Positions 8,400-15,752 of a stretch of DNA of 64,000 nucleotides are shown piece after piece. The notes beneath the pieces are model-generated. The model was not told the DNA's origin. It did no database searches and saw nothing but the letters and a program-made list of their open reading frames with translations. The DNA comes from Actinomyces sp. UMB0138 (lineage in GTDB: Bacteria; Bacillota; Negativicutes; Veillonellales; Veillonellaceae): assembly GCF_002849225.1 (NCBI RefSeq), contig NZ_PKMC01000001.1:997930-1061929 (forward strand), read 5' to 3'. The position numbers were made by a program, and so were the translations under genes. Every line of letters starts with the position of its first letter. The stretch's first letter is position 1.

Positions 8400-8713
8400 G
8401 CTAGGCCCGCCCCTTTCAGCCACGGGGCAAGGATCGGGCGGGCCGGGGTTAGCGGGTCCAGGGCTGGCCTATAGTATGCTGGCGCGCTCTCGATCCCCTC
8501 GCCTAGGCCTGGCTGGGCCGATTGGGCACGCCGAGCCCAGAGATTACCGGCGACCTGCAAGATTGCCTGGTCTTTTACTTCTTCCGGTACGGAGGCGGTG
8601 CCGATGTGACGCTCGACGGTTCCGGTCGCGGCGGTAAGGCAGGAGACAACAAAAGCCTCGTCGGCTTTTGGCCCGGCCCGCAGGTATGCTCGTAGCTCGG
8701 TAGCGGTAACCAT
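8396..8713 (-). CDS. Head-tail connector (HK97 gp6-like adaptor)
   Basis: 105 residues, mostly helical: TATELRAYL, DEAFVVSCLTAATGTVERHI and VPEEVKDQAILQVAGNLWAR match the pattern of the gp6-like connector family, in which ring-forming adaptors bind the portal after packaging. It begins one base after the capsid gene ends and overlaps the next gene by four bases. Proline-rich residues at the C-terminus (PALDPLTPARPIL) are typical. Confidence 0.84.
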   Translation of the reverse strand: MVTATELRAYLRAGPKADEAFVVSCLTAATGTVERHIGTASVPEEVKDQAILQVAGNLWARRAQSAQPGLGEGIESAPAYYRPALDPLTPARPILAPWLKGAGLA

Positions 8714-10297
8714 TTATTCGGCCTTGGTAAAGGTGATTGGTCGGATAGCGGCCGGGGCGGGCTCGAAATGAGCGGCGTACCCATAGACGGCGAAGTCCTT
8801 GGTAAGGTCCAAGACGTTCGTGTCCTGCAACCTTAGAGGCGCGCCGGGCGCTTCCTTGATCGCGATTGCTTCCTTGGCAAAGCCAGCAGCAGCATTACCC
8901 GCCCAGCCTGGCACGCGCACAACAGAAAGGTTAGCGAAGGTCGCGCTACCTGTAGCAACTGTTAGGGTGCCCTGTTGGCGATCCGGCGCGCCGGTAAACT
9001 GTAGCGCCTTTGGCGTGTATTCGAGCTTGGCAAGGGCAGCGTAGACCGCCGGCGAGACCGCGATCCCGTCTAGCGGGTAAGGGGTGTCGTCATAGGCGGC
9101 AAGTAATGCAAGGATCGTGTCGATCCATTCGTTCACGGTGCCAGCGGTGATCGAGCCGACAGCAAGGGCAGTGTTAGCTTTCACCCGTTCGGTAAAGACT
9201 GAGCGGGTTTTCGCTTCGATCTGCCTACCGTATTCGAGGGCCTGCAGGTAGAGGAGGTCATCCAGTAGGGAGACGCTCGAGCGGTCAATGGCCTGGAAGC
9301 TCATTTTACCGGCGCCGCCGTAAGTTAGGACCGGGGCGGACTTGACTTCATACTGGGCGGGCTTGCCAAGGGGCAGCGGGTCCCCCTCGTTGGCCTGTAC
9401 CCCAACCTTGACAGTGCTCTCTCCTTTACGCTGAGCGTACTCGACCGTCATCCCCTCGGCGGGCAGGTCGGTTGTGTGGGTGAAAAGGTTGGTCACGGGC
9501 TGTTTTAGCTCGATGCGCCGCTCGAGATTGCCAAGCCAGGCAGGGCGGGCGACGGTATCGCCGATGACCGCGCCCTCATATGCGCGCTTGGCGAGCTCGG
9601 TCGCGCCAGGACGGGATTCCTTGCCAATTAGGGCGTGAGCATACTCACCAAGAGAGCGGAATACGAAGGGGATGCCCTCGGTCTCGTCTGGTCTGGTGGC
9701 TTCTCGCAGCTGGGCGAGGTCGCGGCTGAGGTCCTCGACCTGTTCCCTTAGCGGGTCGGTCACGGTGGTCAGGTCGGAGCGGGTCAGGGTCTGGGTCTCA
9801 GTTGGCATGGTTGGCCTTTCTCTAATTTCTGTAATCTGGGTGGTTTCGTATGCTGGGAACTCGACAACCGAATACTCTCGAGCTTTGACAGCCGTCCAGG
9901 TTATGAGGGTGGCCTCGTCCTGGACGGTTTCGGTGTGCTCGAGGCCGTCAAATCCTATGGACATGCGGGTTAAGACACCGTCAGTTATGAGGGTTGCGAT
10001 ATCCCGCCCGCGCGCGGTATCGCTAATCTCAGCAGTAATGACGCGGCCGGCGTCCGTGTCCTCGGCTTTGATAATTCGGCCGATCGGCTCGGTATGCCCA
10101 TAGCGCAGTATCGCGCCGGTGTCATCGATAGAGCCGGGCGCGAACTTCTCTTTGAGGCCGTCCCAAAGAGTCGTCTCGGTATCGTACGGGACAGCAAGCG
10201 CGGTAATGGTCCGTCCTTCGGCCCCGCCGGTGTTATCGGCGGTAAGGTCAGCCAGAGCGCGGGTCTGTAGTCCCTCTAGCGGGCTAGTGTTCTGCAT
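8714..10297 (-). CDS. Prohead protease-major capsid fusion protein
   Basis: 527 residues joining two normally separate proteins. Residues about 15-165 match the HK97 prohead protease (S63 family): ALAVPYDTET, His68 in RYGHTEPIG and Ser113 in TRMSIGF are the likely catalytic residues, with EYSVVEFPAY close behind. Residues about 165-215 form a charged delta/scaffold-like segment, and about 215 to the end is an HK97-fold capsid protein (RSLGEYAHALIG, VGDT-like motif, PVTNLFTHTTDLP, then the hallmark P-domain and A-loop). An internal ATG at 9806-9808 (residue 164), preceded by AGAAAGG, could give free capsid subunits. The gene overlaps the portal end by 14 bases. Confidence 0.93.
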   Translation of the reverse strand: MQNTSPLEGLQTRALADLTADNTGGAEGRTITALAVPYDTETTLWDGLKEKFAPGSIDDTGAILRYGHTEPIGRIIKAEDTDAGRVITAEISDTARGRDIATLITDGVLTRMSIGFDGLEHTETVQDEATLITWTAVKAREYSVVEFPAYETTQITEIRERPTMPTETQTLTRSDLTTVTDPLREQVEDLSRDLAQLREATRPDETEGIPFVFRSLGEYAHALIGKESRPGATELAKRAYEGAVIGDTVARPAWLGNLERRIELKQPVTNLFTHTTDLPAEGMTVEYAQRKGESTVKVGVQANEGDPLPLGKPAQYEVKSAPVLTYGGAGKMSFQAIDRSSVSLLDDLLYLQALEYGRQIEAKTRSVFTERVKANTALAVGSITAGTVNEWIDTILALLAAYDDTPYPLDGIAVSPAVYAALAKLEYTPKALQFTGAPDRQQGTLTVATGSATFANLSVVRVPGWAGNAAAGFAKEAIAIKEAPGAPLRLQDTNVLDLTKDFAVYGYAAHFEPAPAAIRPITFTKAE

Positions 10298-11435
10298 TGG
10301 TTTGATCTTCCTCGAGTGGGTTTAAGCCCTCGATCTTTCGGACTTCGTTAGGCGTTAGGAAGCCGTTTCTAAGGGCGATCTCGTGGGCTTGATAGCGCGT
10401 TAGGGTATCGGGGCGTAGGAAGGCCTCGAAGTTGAATCGGATGGTTTGCCCATTCGGGGCGAGGGCGGTGAGGGCTTCCTCGATCTTCCGCGTGTAAGTC
10501 ATTAGGGTGAAGCGGATAAAGCTCAACCATTCTTGTTCGAGGTTGGAATAGGTCTTGCTTCCGCCCTCGACAGCGGCGAGCATGAGCGAGGCAGGTATAC
10601 CGAAAAGTCGGCTAATGTCGACCGCGCTCATCTTCCTGCCTTCGATCCATTGGGCATCGCGGGGGTTGATGAAAAGGGGCGTGTAATGCATTCCCTTGGA
10701 CAGGACTCGCACACGGGCGGGGTTGTCCTCGACCGGCAAGGGCACCCCGTCGGCGTCCCGGTAGTTCCACGCGTTGCGCATGGCTTTTAGCTGGTCTTGG
10801 GTTGCGTCCTGGTCGGTAGTCAAGATTCCGGCTGGCTGGCCACTATCGCGGAAATACTTAGCGGCATAGTCGCGCATGTCCAAAGCGCCGGCGAGCTCGA
10901 CGCGGGCGGCCTGGATCGGGCCGAGACCAAAGAGAGAGCCGGGCAGGGGCATTAGCGCTAGGTGCTGGATACGGTCCGCGCCGTAGGTCCGGCCCCGATA
11001 CGAAACTGTTTTTGCCCCGGTTTTTGGGTCTACAATCGGGGTGGCTTCGGCGGGGTTGAGGGCCTCGAGTAGCATGTCCCGGCCTTGTCCGGTTGCCATA
11101 ATGTAGGCATTTCCCCCGGATGCTAGGGACAGGGCAAGGGCCTCGAGGAAGTCGGAGCGGGATTGATGTAGGTTCGGGCGGCGAACGTACGGGGGAACTC
11201 CCTCGGTGACGGTAGTGCCGGATCGCTCGACTTGTAGGGGTAGCTGGGCGACGGAGGTCGCGATGATCTGGATCGCGCGATAGACACCAGACAGGCCACA
11301 TGCCGCCGATACCGAAAGCGAGGCGTTTTCGGAGCGTCTTAGGGCCGGAGGGATGCTTATCCCAGCCCCGCCGGCAGCTTGTCGGGTTGCGGTTGGGCCT
11401 TTCAGCCATTGGCTAATCGCGCGGGTAATGCTCAT
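10284..11435 (-). CDS. Portal protein
   Basis: 383 residues of the HK97-type portal family, which forms the 12-fold ring at the packaging vertex. Diagnostic stretches are VYRAIQIIATSVAQLPLQV (about 50-70), RPNLHQSRSDFLEALALSLA, GNAYIM, the LFGLGPIQAARVELAGALDM region, NPRDAQWIEGRKMSAVDIS and GIPASLMLAAVEGGSKTYSN, and the conserved LRNGFLTPNEVRKIEGLNP near the end. It is at the short end for the family. It lies between terminase and protease-capsid, as in all HK97-like gene orders. Confidence 0.95.
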   Translation of the reverse strand: MSITRAISQWLKGPTATRQAAGGAGISIPPALRRSENASLSVSAACGLSGVYRAIQIIATSVAQLPLQVERSGTTVTEGVPPYVRRPNLHQSRSDFLEALALSLASGGNAYIMATGQGRDMLLEALNPAEATPIVDPKTGAKTVSYRGRTYGADRIQHLALMPLPGSLFGLGPIQAARVELAGALDMRDYAAKYFRDSGQPAGILTTDQDATQDQLKAMRNAWNYRDADGVPLPVEDNPARVRVLSKGMHYTPLFINPRDAQWIEGRKMSAVDISRLFGIPASLMLAAVEGGSKTYSNLEQEWLSFIRFTLMTYTRKIEEALTALAPNGQTIRFNFEAFLRPDTLTRYQAHEIALRNGFLTPNEVRKIEGLNPLEEDQTNAEH

Positions 11436-11490
11436 AGCCCAGAGGCTAGGCCGCCGGGCGCGCGTTTGGCCAGGCTGGGCAACCGTTACA

Positions 11491-11510
11491 GGCCTTTACG
11501 GGCCTTTACG
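11491..11510 (+). repeat. Tandem 10-bp repeat between terL and portal
   Basis: GGCCTTTACG occurs twice in direct succession, in the 81-base gap between the terminase and portal genes, with a partial third copy (CCGTTACA) just before. This is the largest gap in the late block. It may be a leader or protein-binding site, or a simple slippage product. I see no terminator or clear promoter here. Confidence 0.55.
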
Positions 11511-11516
11511 ATCCGC

Positions 11517-12953
11517 CTAGGCTACGATCAGCGGGGTTACCTCGGCGACTTGGTGCGTATGGGCATATATGCCTATCGAGAGAGCGATTAGGGAGGGTAT
11601 CGGAGCGGTCGACCGGTCGCGGTCGAATAGATCAACTCCGTTGCGGCGGCGTATTTGGGCGTTAGCGATAGCGATCCGAAAAGCTTTTGATCCGTCTTGG
11701 ATTAGCTTTGCCTCGTCACGGGCGGCAGTTAGGAGAGTCTGATCGGCAAGGGCACGCTCGGAAAAGCTAAGCGCCTTAACGGGTAATTGGTCGGCGAGTG
11801 CGTCAACAAGGCGGGCGGCGGGGCCTTTCGAGTCAGCGGCAAAGACTTTTACCCCGCGCGCGGTAAGGTCCTCGAGGTAGTCTTTTACCCACCCGGTACC
11901 GGGGGCTTGGTGCAATAGCTTGCCGACGGGCCGGCCGGTCGGGGTGGTCCATGAGGCAACTACCGCTGCGCACTCATTACCGGCGGCGAGATCAAACCCT
12001 ACTGTCACGTCCTCCAGGGCCGGCGGGGCCAGCTTGGGAAAGTCCTCGGCGAGTAGGTCCCAATCCTCCAAAGGCATGAGGGTCGCAGCAACCTCAGTAA
12101 GCCGGTTACAGTATGCTCTAAGCCATTCCCCTCTCGGTAGGTCGATTTCATCGCGGAGGGCTTCCTCGGTAATCGTGTTACCTAAAGCGGGGTGAAAGGA
12201 CCACCAGACGGCCGGATCGTATGGGTCGGCGCCCTCGGCCATTTCCCAGCTAAAATAAGCCAGGCGCGGGGTTTCACCTTTCAAAGACGCGCCAACCATA
12301 CCGTTCATGAACGTTGATGCGGCCGTCCCTTTGGTCGAGGTGTACCACCGCTGCGCTTGGCCGTGTAGGGTGATCTGCGCGGGTCTGATCCCGCCCATAA
12401 TCGCCCGGCCCTGATCGGCGGTAAAGTTCCAGATCTCATCGAGATCAACGTACGGGGTGGTTTCACCGTGGACGGCTTCCTCGTTCGGGGTGAACTGGGC
12501 CAGGTCAGCGCCGTTACAGGTAAGGGTTAGGCCGGCGTCGCCTTTACCCCGCCGAGGGTGAAAAAGAGGCCCAATTATAGAGTGATCTACCGCGTCGACC
12601 ATGTCTAACATGCGCTTTGAGGCGTGTTTTTGGGTCTGGGCGGTGCAGAAAAGATGAGTAGCCGGGTTTATTACCATCCGGTACACGCGCAACGGTCTAA
12701 GTAGGGTTGTTTTACCGGATTGGCGCGGGGTCGATACAAGCACATCGTTGTAATGGTAGACTCGCCGCCCTCTCGAGTCACGGCGGTATTCTGTTCCGAT
12801 AGCCCATATGTGCCGTTGGTAGGGCATGGGTTCAAAGCCGAGGGCACGGGCAACGCGGGTTATAGAGGGTTCCTCGGTGTAATAAGAGTAGTCGCGGCGG
12901 GGCGCGTGAGCTGGGGCGGGGAAATGCGTAAAAGTCCGAAGTGTAGTAGCCAT
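11517..12953 (-). CDS. terL: Terminase large subunit
   Basis: 478 residues. The N-terminal ATPase carries Walker A STPRQSGKTT at 74-83 and Walker B PYVDLDEIW with the Asp-Glu pair near 172-173; the motor moves DNA into the prohead. The C-terminal nuclease domain has the expected acidic residues, Asp321 in VGFDLAAG and Asp374 in FAADSKGP, and a final DLFDRD. Family resemblance is to HK97-like/Terminase_1 proteins of actinophages. It follows the small subunit after 8 bases, and an HNH gene is close by, a combination usually found in cos-type packaging. Confidence 0.96.
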   Translation of the reverse strand: MATTLRTFTHFPAPAHAPRRDYSYYTEEPSITRVARALGFEPMPYQRHIWAIGTEYRRDSRGRRVYHYNDVLVSTPRQSGKTTLLRPLRVYRMVINPATHLFCTAQTQKHASKRMLDMVDAVDHSIIGPLFHPRRGKGDAGLTLTCNGADLAQFTPNEEAVHGETTPYVDLDEIWNFTADQGRAIMGGIRPAQITLHGQAQRWYTSTKGTAASTFMNGMVGASLKGETPRLAYFSWEMAEGADPYDPAVWWSFHPALGNTITEEALRDEIDLPRGEWLRAYCNRLTEVAATLMPLEDWDLLAEDFPKLAPPALEDVTVGFDLAAGNECAAVVASWTTPTGRPVGKLLHQAPGTGWVKDYLEDLTARGVKVFAADSKGPAARLVDALADQLPVKALSFSERALADQTLLTAARDEAKLIQDGSKAFRIAIANAQIRRRNGVDLFDRDRSTAPIPSLIALSIGIYAHTHQVAEVTPLIVA

Positions 12954-12961
12954 GAGCGAGC

Positions 12962-13312
12962 CTAATCAGTTGGTGCCACGTCGAAGGGGCCGGGTTCGTC
13001 CGTGTCAGCGGCGAAAAGCTCGGTAAGCCGATCAATCACACTTACTTCCTCGCTTTTTGGCTCTGGAAGGCGGGCCGATACCTCGTTCAAAGCTTTTATG
13101 AGGTTGGCTTGCCCGCTTGCGGCGTCTGTTGGTTTGATCCGGTCTACCGCGCGGGCTGATCTGAGGACCAGAGTTTTTAGGCCGGCCTGGGCCGCGTTCA
13201 TTACCCCGGTTTTTTCTAGGTATTCGATCTGGGTTTTAAATGATTGCTCGACATCGCCGATAATCTCATTTTTTTCTGGGGTTTTTACGCTAAATAATGC
13301 CAATTCATCCAT
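12962..13312 (-). CDS. terS: Putative terminase small subunit
   Basis: 116 residues, acidic, largely helical. It lies directly before the terminase large gene. Central helices (GVMNAAQAGLKTLVLRSARA and then QANLIKALNEVSARLP) fit the oligomerisation core of actinophage small terminases, and the C-terminus is acidic (FAADTDEPGPFDVAPTD). No clear helix-turn-helix is seen at the N-terminus. The call is mostly positional. Confidence 0.65.
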   Translation of the reverse strand: MDELALFSVKTPEKNEIIGDVEQSFKTQIEYLEKTGVMNAAQAGLKTLVLRSARAVDRIKPTDAASGQANLIKALNEVSARLPEPKSEEVSVIDRLTELFAADTDEPGPFDVAPTD

Positions 13313-13454
13313 ACTGGGCGGGCCTTCTTTCGGATGGGTTTCAGGCCGGTTTTAATAGTGGGTTTGGGGAGGGAAGTCCGGCAGGGGCGAGGTGGAGCCG
13401 CCCCAGCCTCGAGCGAAAAAACACGCCCGCGCGGCCAGCCGTAACATCGCGGTC
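13313..13454. other. Gap between terS and HNH genes, candidate cos region
   Basis: This is the only sizeable gap (142 bases) in the packaging region. It contains a hairpin-capable segment, GGGGCG...CGCCCC near 13385-13405, then an A-run followed by a very GC-rich stretch (CACGCCCGCGCGG near 13424). In HNH-carrying HK97-like phages the cos site is commonly placed next to terS/HNH, so the cohesive end may be here. The cut position cannot be derived from the sequence. Confidence 0.35.
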
Positions 13455-13733
13455 TCATGTGAAGTATCCAAGCCCAGACTCGATTAGGCCCCCCGGCCCC
13501 GCGTATCCGCGATTACCGACCGAGCTATTACAGCGCCGATGGGCCGGCCGGCAAGACTCGAGGGTCGTCAGCCCGCCTTTAGACCTCGGTGTTAGATGTT
13601 CGACGGACTCATCGCCCGGCCTGATCGGTAGACCACAGATGCAGCAGCGCCAGCCATACAGCCGGAGCAACTCGAGAGTGAACGCGCGGCGCGCTTTACC
13701 AGACCGAGTGAGCCAGTCCTCGCCGCACCTCAT
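13455..13733 (-). CDS. HNH endonuclease
   Basis: 92 residues with a full HNH core: a CCIC zinc pair (WRCCICGLPI) near residues 29-32, SVEHLTPRSKGG with the catalytic His near 46, and HRRCNSSVGN with the second Cys pair region near 64-72. In HK97-like phages such a protein stimulates the terminase during cutting of cos DNA. The start overlaps the stop of the AlpA/Xis-like gene (ATGA). Confidence 0.92.
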   Translation of the reverse strand: MRCGEDWLTRSGKARRAFTLELLRLYGWRCCICGLPIRPGDESVEHLTPRSKGGLTTLESCRPAHRRCNSSVGNRGYAGPGGLIESGLGYFT

Positions 13734-13948
13734 GATATTACCCCAGTAGCGGGCAGTGTACCGCCCCGGCGCCGCTCGGTAATATACCTGGCCACATCCG
13801 CCGGGACGTACCGTACTGACCTACCCACCTTGACAAAGGCGGGGCCGGTACCCCGCTTCCTCATATGCGAGAGCTGGCAAGGTGACACGGCTAGCACCTC
13901 GGCGGCCTCGGCCGGGGTCCAAAGGCGATTATCATTAATCGGTCTCAT
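13730..13948 (-). CDS. AlpA/Xis-type excisionase-like DNA-binding protein
   Basis: 72 residues with a winged helix of the MerR/AlpA type (HTH_17): LWTPAEAAEVLAVSPCQLSHMRKRGTGP followed by AFVKVGRSVRYVPADVARYI. Such proteins act as recombination directionality factors or small regulators. Because it lies in the leftward early operon under the predicted control of the immunity repressor, it could be the excisionase that partners with the integrase. The start overlaps the previous gene by 14 bases. Confidence 0.86.
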   Translation of the reverse strand: MRPINDNRLWTPAEAAEVLAVSPCQLSHMRKRGTGPAFVKVGRSVRYVPADVARYITERRRGGTLPATGVIS

Positions 13949-14138
13949 AGCCCTGGATATCCATCCGATAAGTCGCTACACCAATACGAAGGATGTCCCG
14001 CGCCGATGCGAGAGCGTTAGAAAAGCTAATCTGCTGGCAACTCATCGAATACGGCGAGCCGCCCGCTATCCGGTGCATACCGTCAGTCAATAGATCAATA
14101 GCCATCTTAGCCGCTTCGATTTCTTCGACTTCTCTCAT
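13935..14138 (-). CDS. Small early phage protein, unknown
   Basis: 67 residues, acidic and probably helical throughout, with two Met-rich stretches. No known family is recognised. It is linked by ATGA overlap to the replication-type gene upstream and by a 14-base overlap to the AlpA/Xis-like gene downstream, so it is part of the early operon and probably real. Confidence 0.72.
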   Translation of the reverse strand: MREVEEIEAAKMAIDLLTDGMHRIAGGSPYSMSCQQISFSNALASARDILRIGVATYRMDIQGYETD

Positions 14139-14980
14139 GCGCGCTTCCTCCTTGCCATTGCAAGAGCGAGGGCAGGCCCGGCGTATCCCTGCTTCTCGAG
14201 CTGTGCGACATCCGGGTCAGCAGAAGTACCCATAAGAGCCGGCTCGGCCGCTGCAGCCGGGTTTAGTGCCCCGCCTGCTGCTTTGTTGCGCTGCGCGTCC
14301 CACTCGGCAAACAGATTAGGCGGTAAGTGGTTTAGCTTGCATTGCGGACACCGATCAGGGCGGGCAAAGCCGTGGGAGCAATGCACGCCCGCTAATCGAT
14401 CTGGCGAGATACTCGGAATAGCTGGCATTTCTTTACCTTTCTTAGGTGAGATACTTCGGCGGTGAGTTGAGTGGGTACACTCACCACCCTTTAAGGTGTG
14501 AGGGTCTTTACCTAGTTCTTCTTGGTCTGAGCTGGGTAAACGCTTGCCGCGATTTCTGAAACACAGTTTGTACAGATTGGCCAAGCGCTTTGAGGTCTCG
14601 AGGCGGTGCCGGCGAGTGTTCTCGTCATTGATCGGGCGGGCAAGATTAATCAGGGCAGCAAGGGCGCGTTTAGAGACACGGAATGTGCCAGCAGTGGGCT
14701 TGCCATCAATAACACCGCCCCGGTTCCAGGTAATGACACCGAGGCCCTCGAGTACCCAAAGACAACGCCGTGTCCAGTCCTTTGAAAGGCCGGTACGGAC
14801 GCTAATCTGATACGCTGTACCCCGTCCGCTCAAACTCGGCGTTTTGTAAAGATGGTCCACTAGAGCGCGCAGTGTTGAACGCACCCCTTGCCATCGGCGA
14901 CCGGTCAGAGGGCCCCAACCGGCATGTGAGAGCATCCCTATAAGCATCGGGCCGGGCATCCCAGCGGTAGCGGGCCTCAT
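14135..14980 (-). CDS. Winged-helix protein, putative phage replication initiator
   Basis: 281 residues. The N-terminal third has an HTH/winged-helix pattern (VRSTLRALVDHLYKTPSLSG, GTAYQISVRTGLSKDWTRRC, LWVLEGLGVITWNRGG) like phage replication initiators and helix-turn-helix replisome organisers. The middle is basic and linker-like. Near 210-225 a CSH...CPQC stretch could bind a metal ion. The last part is alanine-rich. It is the only candidate for replication in the element, so the phage may use the host replisome wholesale. The family assignment is tentative. Confidence 0.7.
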   Translation of the reverse strand: MRPATAGMPGPMLIGMLSHAGWGPLTGRRWQGVRSTLRALVDHLYKTPSLSGRGTAYQISVRTGLSKDWTRRCLWVLEGLGVITWNRGGVIDGKPTAGTFRVSKRALAALINLARPINDENTRRHRLETSKRLANLYKLCFRNRGKRLPSSDQEELGKDPHTLKGGECTHSTHRRSISPKKGKEMPAIPSISPDRLAGVHCSHGFARPDRCPQCKLNHLPPNLFAEWDAQRNKAAGGALNPAAAAEPALMGTSADPDVAQLEKQGYAGPALALAMARRKRA

Positions 14981-15198
14981 GCGCCCATCTCGATTGAGTC
15001 AAGGATGAATAGACCGAGCGCCGCCCAAAGGCAAGCAATCGAGGACAACAGGAAGATAGCTACTCCATAAGACCGGGTAATCGGATCAGCTCCATATAGG
15101 CCAAACCAAACGCCTAGCACGCCCCCGATAATGAAAAGGACGGTCAGCAGCAGCAGGCCCCAAATCAGGACGCGACGAACTTTAATAGCCCTCATCAC
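14977..15198 (-). CDS. Two-TM small membrane protein
   Basis: 73 residues: a basic N-terminus (MMRAIKVRR), a hydrophobic helix at about 10-34, a short loop (GADPITRSYG) and a second helix at about 44-66. It lies in the early operon just after Cro and one small gene. Small membrane proteins in this place sometimes change the host surface or exclude other phages, but nothing in the sequence fixes a role. Confidence 0.72.
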   Translation of the reverse strand: MMRAIKVRRVLIWGLLLLTVLFIIGGVLGVWFGLYGADPITRSYGVAIFLLSSIACLWAALGLFILDSIEMGA

Positions 15199-15391
15199 TC
15201 GACTCCTTCTCGAGAGTGCGGCTAATAAGCTTCTCGACTAACAGGGCCCGTGTCTCTAGATCCCTAAGGGCATATTCGACACCTACCGGTAAATCCCTAC
15301 CCATGTAAGCCACGCCAAGGACCGGCAAAACCTCGCCTAGGGCATCGGCAGCATCATGCAAAGACCTAAAACGATCCGGGTTACTCATCAT
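15182..15391 (-). CDS. Small early phage protein, unknown
   Basis: About 69 residues, probably beginning at the ATGATG near 15391 that overlaps the end of the Cro gene (the upstream in-frame start at 15436 lies wholly inside that gene). Helical with Arg/Glu/Asp pairs, e.g. RFRSLHDAADALGEVLPV and EYALRDLETRALLVEKL. No known family is recognised. Overlaps the next membrane-protein gene by 17 bases. Confidence 0.7.
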   Translation of the reverse strand: MMSNPDRFRSLHDAADALGEVLPVLGVAYMGRDLPVGVEYALRDLETRALLVEKLISRTLEKESSDEGY

Positions 15392-15641
15392 CACGCCCCC
15401 TAATCGGGTGAGGCGACTCAGCCGTAACACCAGCAAGAAAACGGGGTGTTATGACCAACTGAATGCCTAGGCCAGCCAGGGCCTCGAGATCAGCGACGCT
15501 AAACGCCGTAAGCCCGTTGAGGCGCCGATTAAAGGAAGGTTGCGACATACCTAAACGGGAAGCTAAGACCGACTGCGAAATCCCTTCGGCGGCCATATAC
15601 TCGCGCACTCGATCGCACACGTTCGTTTGAGTAGTGTTCAT
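15381..15641 (-). CDS. cro: Cro-like HTH regulator
   Basis: 86 residues from the ATG at 15641. The frame extends to a GTG at 15668, but the ATG at 15641 leaves a near-palindrome (15644-15658) in the untranslated leader, which suits an operator. An XRE-type HTH is visible: GISQSVLASRLGMSQPSFNRRLNG, followed by the FSVADLEALAGLG helix common in actinophage immunity proteins. It is transcribed divergently from the repressor and leads the leftward early and late operon, the usual position for Cro. The two HTH proteins resemble each other in the last helix (VADLEALA against ISDLESIA), which suggests shared ancestry or binding to common operators. Confidence 0.85.
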   Translation of the reverse strand: MNTTQTNVCDRVREYMAAEGISQSVLASRLGMSQPSFNRRLNGLTAFSVADLEALAGLGIQLVITPRFLAGVTAESPHPIRGRDDE

Positions 15642-15752
15642 ATTGCGTATGCTATGCATTTTTCGCACAACTTACAAGCATGTAATTATCAATTATGCAA
15701 TAAGATGCTCCACACCTTGCTAGACTATGCGCTAATCGAATAAGGTAACAGC
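15642..15752. promoter_or_regulatory. Divergent cro/rep operator-promoter region
   Basis: This 111-base AT-rich gap lies between the divergent cro and rep genes. It contains a 15-bp near-palindrome at 15644-15658 (TGCGTATGCTATGCA, five of seven pairs), an interrupted one at 15678-15698 (GCATGTAATTATC then AATTATGC), and further TATGC sequences at about 15694 and 15726. On the minus strand TTGTAA and TAGCAT spaced 17 bases apart could form a leftward promoter whose -10 overlaps the 15644-15658 site; transcription would start close to the cro ATG. I see no clear rightward promoter. Operator identity is inference. Confidence 0.6.

Noticed and set aside
13297-13749. Open frame opposite the HNH gene.
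   Set aside because: It covers the HNH gene on the other strand; the HNH motifs are unambiguous and translation coupling supports the minus strand.
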